From NCBI RefSeq assembly GCF_907177275.1, contig NZ_CAJSLV010000081.1, forward strand, positions 62,001 through 126,000: a stretch of DNA of 64,000 bases, in the 5' to 3' direction. The DNA is from Actinacidiphila cocklensis (GTDB lineage: Bacteria; Actinomycetota; Actinomycetes; Streptomycetales; Streptomycetaceae). Shown here piece after piece: positions 57,801 to 64,000 of the stretch (positions are counted from its first letter, which is position 1; each line of letters starts with the position of its first letter). Below the pieces are notes generated by a model, which saw nothing but the letters and a program-made list of their open reading frames with translations, did no database searches and was not told where the DNA came from. Both the position numbers and the translations under genes were made by a program.

Positions 57801-59485
57801 GCGCTGAGCGCGCGCCGCGGCGCCGGGCCGCCCTCGCCGTCGGAGAACGCCCGAAGGCGTGCGCCGAGTTCGGGGAGGTCCGCGGCGGCAAACGCGATAC
57901 GGAACTGCTGGGCGGCCCGTCCGGTGGCGGCGGTGCGGGCGACGGCGGGCAGCGGCGTGTCCGGGTGGGAGTCGAGGTGGTCGGCCCACTTGCCGGCCAG
58001 CGCCCGCAGCGCGTCCTCGCCCCGGGCGGAGGCGACGACGAGTTCGGCCGGGCGGGCCGGGACGTTCGGGGCCTCGGCCACGGCGGCGGGCGGTTCCTCG
58101 ACCAGCAGGTGGACGTTGGTGCCGCTGGCCCCGAAGGAGCTCAGCCCGGCCACCCGCGGCTGCCCGTCGGACGGCCAGGCGGTGTACTCGGCAGCGACCG
58201 CGAGGTGGAGCCGGTCCCACGCGACGTTGGGGTTGGGGGTCCGGAAGTGCAGGCTGGCCGGGATCTCTCCGCGCTGGACCGCGAGCACCGCCTTGATCAG
58301 CCCGGCGATGCCGGCCGCGGCCTCCAGGTGGCCGATGTTGGTCTTCACCGAGCCGACGAGCAGCGGCCGCCCGTCCGGCCGCCCCGCACCCAGGACCTGC
58401 TCCAGACTGCGCAGTTCGATGGGGTCGCCGAGGACGGTCCCGGTGCCGTGGGCCTCCACGTAGCCGACCCGGTCGGCCGTCAGCCCGGCGTCCTCCAGGG
58501 CGGACCTGATCACGTCCTGCTGGGCCTGGGCGCTGGGTACGGAGATGCCGCTGGCGCGCCCGTCGTGGTTGACGGCGCCGCCGCGGATCACGGCCAGCAC
58601 CCGGTCGCCGTCGGCAAGCGCGTCGGACAGCCGCTTGAGCACCACGATGCCGCAGCCCTCGCCGCGGCCGTAGCCGTCCGCGGCGGCGTCGAACGCCTTG
58701 CAGCGCCCGTCGCGGGCGACCGCCCCGGCCTTGCTGACCAGCACGAAGCCGTAGGGCGACAGGATGACGTTCACGCCGCCGGCGAGGGCGAGGTCGGTCT
58801 CGCCGAGCCGCAGCGACTGGCACGCCTGGCGGACCGCGAGCAGCGAGGACGAGCAGGCGGTGTCGACGACCTGCGCCGGGCCGCGCAGCCCGAAGGTGTG
58901 GGCGATGCGGCCGGCGATGAAGCTGTTCTCGCCGAGGATCTGGTAGCCGTCGATGCCCTCGGGCGCGCCGAACTGCTGGCGCATGCGCACGTAGTCGCCG
59001 GTGCTGGCACCCATGAACACCCCGGTGCGCGACCCGTCCAGGCCGTCAGGCGGCAGCCCCGCGTCCTCCAGGGCCTGCCAGGCGACCTCGAGCGCGATGC
59101 GCTGCTGCGGGTCCATGCCGGTGGCCTCGGCGGGCGCGATACCGAAGAGCTGGGCGTCGAAGGTGTCGACGCGGTCGAGGAAGCCGCCATCCAGAACGTA
59201 GGCGGTGGCGGGTGTCTCCGGGTCCGGGTCGAAGTAGGGCGCGGTGTCCCAACGATCCTCGGGGAACGGGCCGATGGCGTCCACGCCGGCGCTCAGCATC
59301 CGCCACATGGCCTCGGGAGAGTCCGCGCCGCCGGGGAAGCGGCAGCCGATGCCCACGACCGCGATCGGGGCGCGGAGGGCGCCCTGCTGCTTCTCGACCA
59401 TCGTGCGCAGCTTGGAGATGGTCCGGCCGGCCTGGGCTAGCAGGGCTCGCAGCTCGCCGTCGGCGGCCGCGGTGGGCTGGTTCAT
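54821..59485 (-). CDS. Type I polyketide synthase module: KS-AT-KR-ACP
   Basis: 1554 residues. An N-terminal coiled-coil docking segment (about 10-38) is followed by KS (40-465: Cys211 in DTACSSS, His346 in EAHGTGT, His386 in KTNIGH), AT (565-860: Ser658 in GHSVGE; HAFH at 758-761 predicts malonyl-CoA), KR (about 960-1400: GGLGGLG, Ser1331, Tyr1344, Asn1348) and ACP (about 1440-1530: Ser1505 in MGLDSLG). There is no DH, ER or thioesterase, so it yields a beta-hydroxy intermediate and needs offloading elsewhere. Its ATG overlaps the stop of the upstream PKS (ATGA). Confidence 0.95.
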   Translation of the reverse strand: MNQPTAAADGELRALLAQAGRTISKLRTMVEKQQGALRAPIAVVGIGCRFPGGADSPEAMWRMLSAGVDAIGPFPEDRWDTAPYFDPDPETPATAYVLDGGFLDRVDTFDAQLFGIAPAEATGMDPQQRIALEVAWQALEDAGLPPDGLDGSRTGVFMGASTGDYVRMRQQFGAPEGIDGYQILGENSFIAGRIAHTFGLRGPAQVVDTACSSSLLAVRQACQSLRLGETDLALAGGVNVILSPYGFVLVSKAGAVARDGRCKAFDAAADGYGRGEGCGIVVLKRLSDALADGDRVLAVIRGGAVNHDGRASGISVPSAQAQQDVIRSALEDAGLTADRVGYVEAHGTGTVLGDPIELRSLEQVLGAGRPDGRPLLVGSVKTNIGHLEAAAGIAGLIKAVLAVQRGEIPASLHFRTPNPNVAWDRLHLAVAAEYTAWPSDGQPRVAGLSSFGASGTNVHLLVEEPPAAVAEAPNVPARPAELVVASARGEDALRALAGKWADHLDSHPDTPLPAVARTAATGRAAQQFRIAFAAADLPELGARLRAFSDGEGGPAPRRALSAHRARTAFLFPGQGAQFAGMGRQLYDAEPVFRDALDTCGALLADGGERPLLDVVFDPDGSDLRRTAWTQPALFAVEYALAELWRSWGVRPAALIGHSVGEYTAVCVAGAVELPDALRLIALRGRLMDGVSTPGAMLAVPLGEQAALRAVGARTDRVSLAAVNGPQDTVLSGAADAIEEIAAELAAGGVKGRRLAVSHAFHSPLLDPVLRPLEEAAAAVEFREPRIPVYSNLTGEKLDRTTLADPGYWVRHARQPVRFHQGMLALAGSTGAGAFVEVGPGRTLLGLGGRILPDQDLLWLPSLRRSRQESVQVLDSLGQLFAWGAPVDLAALHGTGTPRHVPLPTYAFQRRALAFPLAAAGATGLAGPGTRAAAGDPAEDTLRYTVRWEQAPTAAAGAEVPAGRTLLLADSGGVAEDLAAGLRARGGTVFTARLVPAGGRADSSGAVPAGDPARLRALLAAHAPLDRVVHLASLDVPVGDATTTADLADARVTGPETAIHLLQALADGAGGSPEGPPRLWLVTRGAQAAGEKDETGGLAGGMLVGLGKVAALEQPALWGGSIDLDPAGGGIDALADELLRPGDEDEVALRAGERLVPRLVPEPAGAAAPPVLRPDASYLITGGLGGLGLTLAGWLADRGARHVVLTGRSGLPPREEWDVSGGTGSGADGPSAATAARVRAVRDLEGRGVQVTVARADVTDEAAMREVFRVAAVAGRPVRGVVHAAGLAGAQNIDEADPAELHAVLRPKVEGAWTLHRLLADAEPDFLVLMSSIASVWGSAHLAAYAAANRFLDGLAAHRRATGRPALSISWGPWNVASGLGGDDLLARLEALGLRALDARAGLDQLGGLLAGDHVHAVVSGADWDTLKPLLESRRARPLLAGIAAAAPGGDGAAPSALLAGVLAAPAGRREGLLDAYVRDALADQLGVPRAEITDGIDLLQMGLDSLGVSQLITRYRKDLALRLEPRPFFEVPAEGWGRLLGDEVARQHPAPQEP

Positions 59486-62400
59486 CGCTTCTCCTGCTCG
59501 AACAGTTCGGTGACGGCGGCCAGCTCGGCGGCCAGCCCGGCGGCCAGCTCAGCGATGTCGCCGGTGTCGGGGGCGGCGTCGGGATCGCTGTCGGGGTCGG
59601 AACCTTCGCCGGCTGCCCGACCGGTGCCGGATGCGGACCCGGGGCCGGCGTCGGGCGGGGCGCCGGCCGCGCGGGCGGCGGGGATGGCCGCGGAGGGATC
59701 GGTCGCGCTGCCGGAGGGTGAGCCGCCTGTCTGGATTCCTCCGGCAGCGCCGTCGTGGGGGCCGCCGTTCGAGGGCGGGGCGTCGGCGCCCACCACCTCG
59801 GCGGCCAGGAAGGCGGCGAGCGCCTGCCCGTTGGGGTACTCGAAGGCGAGCGTGGCCGGCAGCGGGCAGCCGAACCGGCGCTCCAGCCTGACCTTCATCT
59901 CCAGGGCCGTGATGGAGTTCAGCCCCAGTTCGAAGAAGCCGCGCCTCGGCTCCAGTTCGTCCGAGGCGTCCAGGCCGAGCACCACCGCGACCTCCTCCAG
60001 CACGCAGTCGAGCACCAGGTCGGCGCGGGCGTCCGCGGGCAGCGTGCGCAGCTTGTCCAGCAGCGCGTCGGCGTCGCCGGGCGCGGACTTCTCGCGCTCT
60101 GCCAGCACGTCGAACAGCGGGAAGGGACGCGCCTGCCGGTAGAGCGGCAGCAGCAACCCCCAGTCGACGTCGGCGATCTCGACCTCGGCGGGGCCGAACG
60201 CGGTTATCTGGTCGAGGAGTTCGCGGGCCGCGGCGGTGGGGAGCGGGGTCATGCCGCTGCGGGTGAGCCGCTGGGCGCTGTCCCGGTCGAGCAGGCCGAC
60301 CTCGCCCCACGGCGCCCAGGCCACGGAGGTGGCGGGCAGCCCGCGGGACCTGCGGTGGGCGGCGAGCGCGGTCAACACGGCGTCCACCGGGGCCTGCGCT
60401 CCGGCGCCGATCGCGCCCCAGCTTCCCGCCACGGTGCTCCACACCTGGAACAGGTCGAGCTCCGTGCCGGTCCGCAGGCACGCGTCGTGCAGGAGCCACG
60501 CGCCGCTCGCGCGCTCGGTGAGCGCCGCCTCCAGCTCGCGGGCGCCTGGCGGGCCGCCGGCCGGCAGGTTCCAGTCGGCCCCCAGCCATACGATGCCGCC
60601 GACCGGGCAGCCCGCGGCCGCCTGGTTCTCCATCAACTGCCGTGCGTGCGCGGCCCCCTCGACCAGCGGGACGCTCAGCACCTCACCGGCGCCGCGTTCG
60701 GCCAGCCACCCGGCCACCTCCTCGGCGAGCGGCCCGCCGCAGCCCGCGACGAGATAGGCGCGCCCGGGGTCCAGCCGCACCGGTGCGAACAGCGCGGGCG
60801 CGGCGGGGGCGGGCAGCAGCCGTGCGGCCAGCCGCCGCCCGGAGCGCAGCGCGAGCCGGTCCTCCGCGGGTTCGTCGCCCCCGGTCAGGCGCCCGTCGAG
60901 TTCGGCGAGGACGGCGTCGGCGTCGGCCGCGGGGTCCGCGGACAGCGGGTCCAGGTCGAGCACCCCGCCCCAGGCGTTGGGCTGTTCCAGCCCGGCGACG
61001 ACGGCCGCCTGCCGCAGCGCGGCCTGCGCGGGGGCCGGCTCCTCCAGGTCGTCCACGGCCACGGCGCCGCGGGTCACCCACCACACGCGGGCACCCGCCC
61101 CCGCCGCCGCCACCGCGGCGGTCACTTCGGCGGCCGCCGCGCACGCCCCGGCGACGACCCCTGCGTCGGGCGCCCCGCCCGCAGGCAGATCGAGCCCCGC
61201 CAGGTGCACCACGGCCGCACAACCGTCCCCCGCGGCCAGCTCCTTCAGCGCGCCCCCGATCCGCTCCCGCACCCCCGTCCCGACCCCGGCCACCACCCGC
61301 ACCGGCGTTCCCCGCCGCTCCAACCCCGCAGCAATCGCCTCGCCAACACCGGACCCATCCCCCACCAGCAGAACCGCCCCACCGGCGGCCCCAGCCCGAC
61401 CACCGTCGACCACCCCGCCACCGAGCTGAGCGGAGTTGGCGTGAGCGCCCGACGGGCGTGCCGAGGCGCCCACCGCGGACGCGGACCCGGCGACACCGGG
61501 CGACGCGGCAGCGGACAGAGCACGCGCTCCGCTCGCCGCAGGGGGCATCTCGGCCGGCCGCGAGGGCAGTTCGTGCCAGGTGAGGGTGTGGACGTGGGTG
61601 GTGTGGCGGCGGGCGGCCTCCGGGGGGAGGGGGTGGGCGGTGGGAGTGGAGAGGTGGATGCCGATGAGTTCGATCAGGGGGCGGCCTTCGGGGGTGGCGA
61701 TCAGCACGTCGGCCACAGGCGGCATCCCGTCGCCGGCCGTGGACTCGCCGTCCGACGTGGGACGGTCCGCAGTGGGTGAGACGTGCAGGACGACGCGCTC
61801 GCCGGGGACGTCGTGGGCGGTGACGGACGCGATCGACGCGGGCAGCGGCAGCGGGGCCACGGGCTCCGGGGCGAGCAACGTCGCTGCGGACAGGGCGAGT
61901 TCGACCAGGCCAGGCGCCAGGTGCCACCGCATGGCGGCCGGGCGGCAGCGCAGTTCCAGGGTGAGGCGGTCGCCGTCGGTGCGGACCGCGACCACCTCGG
62001 CGGTCGCTCCGGTGAGCGCGGCGGCGCGTGCGAGCAGCCCGGCGTCGGCCTCGGTCCGCGCGGGGGCGGGGGCCGGTCCGCGCAGGCCCGCCGGGCGCGC
62101 GGTGCCGGCGGCGAGCCGGAGCAGGCTGGCGCCGCCGGGCGCGGTGACCTCGAAGCGGTGGGCGCCGGGCGCGTCCGGCGAGCGGGTCAGGGAAAGGGCG
62201 ACGGTGCGCGTGCCGTCGGCGGGCGCGGGCAGCGCCGCGTCGAAGGTGACGCCGGTCAGCCGGACGATGCGGTCAGGGCCGAGCGCGGATCCGGCGGCGG
62301 CCACCGCCAACTCCAGCCAGGCGGCGGCCGGTACGCGCGGGGCGACGGCGGCGGGGTCGGCACCGAGCGCGGTGACGATCGCCGCGTCGAGGTCGGCCTC

Positions 62401-64000
62401 CACCACGGTGGCGCCGTGCGTGCGCACGGTGCGGGAGGTCAGCGGGTGGCCGGTGCCGGCCGCTGCCGGGCGGTCGTCCACCCAGTAGCGGCGGTGCTCC
62501 CACGGGTAGCCGGGCGTGGCGACCGGCCGCGCCGGGCGGGGGTGCAGTCGTCGCCAGCCGACCCGGGCGCCACCGGCGTGCAGCGCGCCGAAGGCGGTGA
62601 GCAGGGCGAGTTCGCCGTCCACGTCGCGCAGCAGCGTGGGGACGAGCAGCCCGTCGGTGCCGTCGGCCCGCAGTTCGTGCTCGATCGGGGTGAGTTGGAT
62701 CGGGTGCGCGGACAGTTCGAGGAACGTGTCGTGGCCGTCGCGGGCGGCGGCGCGCACGGCGTCGGCGAACCTGACGGGCATGCGCAGGTTGTCGCCCCAG
62801 TAGCCGGCGTCGAGCGGCCGGTCCGCGACCGCGCCGCCGTCCACCGAGGAGTACATCGGGAGGCGCGGCGGCACCGGGTCGAGCCGGCCGGTCAGCGCCT
62901 CGACGAGCTCGGCGCGCAGTGGCTCGACCCACGGGCTGTGCGCGGGACCTCCGGCGTCCACCGCGCGGAAGAAGACGTTGCGCTCCTTGAGCCGGCCGCC
63001 CAGTTCCGCGAGGGCGGCGCTCTCGCCGGAGACGACCGTCGAGCGGCGGCTGTTGACGATGGCGACGCACAGCCGCTCGCCGTAGCGGGCGATCTCGCGT
63101 GCGGTGTCGTCGGCGTCGAGGCCGACCACAGCCATGCCGCCCTGGCCGACCAGGGCGCGCAGCAGCCGGGTGCGGCGGACCATCACCTCGGCGGCCTGGG
63201 GCAGTTGCAGGGCGCCGGCGCACATCGCAGCGGAGACCTCGCCCATGCTGTGCCCGACGACGGCCGCGGGCTCCACGCCGAGGTCGCGCCAGGCGGCGAC
63301 GAGGGCGTGCTGCACGGCGAACAGCAGGATCTGGCGGTCGAGTTCGTCGGCGGGCTCGGCGCCGGCGGCGATCACCCCGGCCGGCGACCAGGTGAGGAAC
63401 GCCGACAGCGCGCCGTCGGCGTCGTCGAGGGCGGCGCGGAACACCGGGTTGCGGAGGGCGAGCGGCCGCGCCATGCCGGGCCAGTACGAGCCGTGCCCGG
63501 AGAAGACGAACACCGGCCCGCGGTCGCGGTCGGCGGCACGGGCGAAGGCGGTGCCGGGAGCGTCGCGGCCCTCGGTGAACGCGTCGAGCCGCTCGGCGAG
63601 TTCGGCGCGGTCACGGCCGACGACGACCAGGCGGTGCTCCAGGTGGGAGCGGCGCAGCGCGAGGGTGGACGCGAGGTCCGCGACGTCCGGTGCGCCGGGG
63701 CCGGACAGCAGGTCGCGGTGGGTGGCGGCCCGCACCCGCAGGGCGCGCACGGACGCGGCGGAGAGGGCGAGGACCTGCGGTGCGCGGTCGTCGCCGGTCG
63801 CCGCTCCGGCTGCCGGGCGCGACGCCTCGACGGGCGTCCCGGCGGTGGCGGACGTTTCCCGCACACCGACGGCGGGCAGCCCCGCCACGGCGGACTGCCT
63901 GGCCCGGGAAGGCTCTTCGGCGGCGCGCATCCCGGCGGAAGGCGCTCCCGGCCCGGCCGTCACGCCCCCGGGCGCCCCGACTGCGGCCAGGTCGGCGGCC
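59482..64000 (-). CDS. Type I polyketide synthase, partial: AT-(DH-like)-(KR-like)-ACP, 5' end beyond window
   Basis: The frame is open to the right edge; at least 1505 residues are visible. Counting from the in-frame GTG at 63963: AT about 150-440 (GHGSY in place of GQGSQ, Ser239 in GHSMGE, PAHSP in place of HAFH/YASH), then a DH-like region (about 510-780) without the HxxxGxxxxP His, a KR-like region (about 890-1240) with AGCGGPL instead of the NADPH motif and Gln instead of catalytic Tyr, and an ACP with Ser in LGLNSITALEM. A Gly/Pro/Asp-rich linker and short helical C-terminus could dock to the next module. A KS is expected upstream. Confidence 0.9.
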   Translation of the reverse strand, partial: AADLAAVGAPGGVTAGPGAPSAGMRAAEEPSRARQSAVAGLPAVGVRETSATAGTPVEASRPAAGAATGDDRAPQVLALSAASVRALRVRAATHRDLLSGPGAPDVADLASTLALRRSHLEHRLVVVGRDRAELAERLDAFTEGRDAPGTAFARAADRDRGPVFVFSGHGSYWPGMARPLALRNPVFRAALDDADGALSAFLTWSPAGVIAAGAEPADELDRQILLFAVQHALVAAWRDLGVEPAAVVGHSMGEVSAAMCAGALQLPQAAEVMVRRTRLLRALVGQGGMAVVGLDADDTAREIARYGERLCVAIVNSRRSTVVSGESAALAELGGRLKERNVFFRAVDAGGPAHSPWVEPLRAELVEALTGRLDPVPPRLPMYSSVDGGAVADRPLDAGYWGDNLRMPVRFADAVRAAARDGHDTFLELSAHPIQLTPIEHELRADGTDGLLVPTLLRDVDGELALLTAFGALHAGGARVGWRRLHPRPARPVATPGYPWEHRRYWVDDRPAAAGTGHPLTSRTVRTHGATVVEADLDAAIVTALGADPAAVAPRVPAAAWLELAVAAAGSALGPDRIVRLTGVTFDAALPAPADGTRTVALSLTRSPDAPGAHRFEVTAPGGASLLRLAAGTARPAGLRGPAPAPARTEADAGLLARAAALTGATAEVVAVRTDGDRLTLELRCRPAAMRWHLAPGLVELALSAATLLAPEPVAPLPLPASIASVTAHDVPGERVVLHVSPTADRPTSDGESTAGDGMPPVADVLIATPEGRPLIELIGIHLSTPTAHPLPPEAARRHTTHVHTLTWHELPSRPAEMPPAASGARALSAAASPGVAGSASAVGASARPSGAHANSAQLGGGVVDGGRAGAAGGAVLLVGDGSGVGEAIAAGLERRGTPVRVVAGVGTGVRERIGGALKELAAGDGCAAVVHLAGLDLPAGGAPDAGVVAGACAAAAEVTAAVAAAGAGARVWWVTRGAVAVDDLEEPAPAQAALRQAAVVAGLEQPNAWGGVLDLDPLSADPAADADAVLAELDGRLTGGDEPAEDRLALRSGRRLAARLLPAPAAPALFAPVRLDPGRAYLVAGCGGPLAEEVAGWLAERGAGEVLSVPLVEGAAHARQLMENQAAAGCPVGGIVWLGADWNLPAGGPPGARELEAALTERASGAWLLHDACLRTGTELDLFQVWSTVAGSWGAIGAGAQAPVDAVLTALAAHRRSRGLPATSVAWAPWGEVGLLDRDSAQRLTRSGMTPLPTAAARELLDQITAFGPAEVEIADVDWGLLLPLYRQARPFPLFDVLAEREKSAPGDADALLDKLRTLPADARADLVLDCVLEEVAVVLGLDASDELEPRRGFFELGLNSITALEMKVRLERRFGCPLPATLAFEYPNGQALAAFLAAEVVGADAPPSNGGPHDGAAGGIQTGGSPSGSATDPSAAIPAARAAGAPPDAGPGSASGTGRAAGEGSDPDSDPDAAPDTGDIAELAAGLAAELAAVTELFEQEKR

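Overview
The window is very GC-rich with strongly biased codon use, frequent GTG starts, ATGA/GTGA stop-start overlaps and GC-rich hairpin terminators. Together with a divergent extra EF-Tu, an ECF41-type sigma factor, an acyl-CoA carboxylase epsilon subunit and a rare TTA-codon gene, this points to a Streptomyces-like actinomycete chromosome. No tRNA, rRNA, CRISPR array or intact mobile element was recognised.

Region 1 (1-21,800) is mostly housekeeping and regulatory: the tail of a CBS-domain protein, an SDR/XRE divergent pair, an SGNH hydrolase, purB and mug, ROK and GntR regulators, an ECF41 sigma factor, a purine permease, an EamA exporter divergent from a MocR/PdxR-type regulator with a clear operator-like inverted repeat, a PP2C-like protein facing a two-gene HSP90-like/TPR operon, and an ACT-GNAT protein with an in-frame TTA codon. 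The SGNH hydrolase carries an unusual insertion scar: a second, older-looking copy of its C-terminal tail lies about 470 bp downstream, beyond a small zinc-ribbon gene.

Region 2 (22,000-46,500) holds a transsulfuration enzyme divergent from an Lrp regulator, a DUF885 protein, a second Lrp regulator divergent from a rhodanese, the sbcDC nuclease operon, a D-glucarate operon (kdgD-gudD) with a near-consensus promoter, several small enzymes and acyltransferases, two MFS exporters, two DedA/VTT-type membrane proteins, a spermidine synthase-like methyltransferase-fold protein and a Tuf3-type EF-Tu bracketed by strong hairpins.

Region 3 (46,900-64,000, minus strand, running off the right edge) is a biosynthetic gene cluster. 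In transcription order it encodes a type I PKS with degenerate DH and KR domains (5' end outside the window), a KS-AT-KR-ACP module, a canonical flavin halogenase, a halogenase homologue lacking the key residues, a flavin reductase, a fatty-acyl-AMP ligase, an acyl-CoA carboxylase beta subunit and its epsilon subunit. Most of the genes overlap or nearly touch. The carboxylase has Gly where propionyl-CoA carboxylases have the selectivity Asp, and the upstream AT has non-standard motifs. My working hypothesis is that ligase and carboxylase make a non-standard alkylmalonyl-type building block for a chlorinated polyketide. The cluster's left edge abuts a decayed serine-recombinase fragment, suggesting acquisition or rearrangement there.
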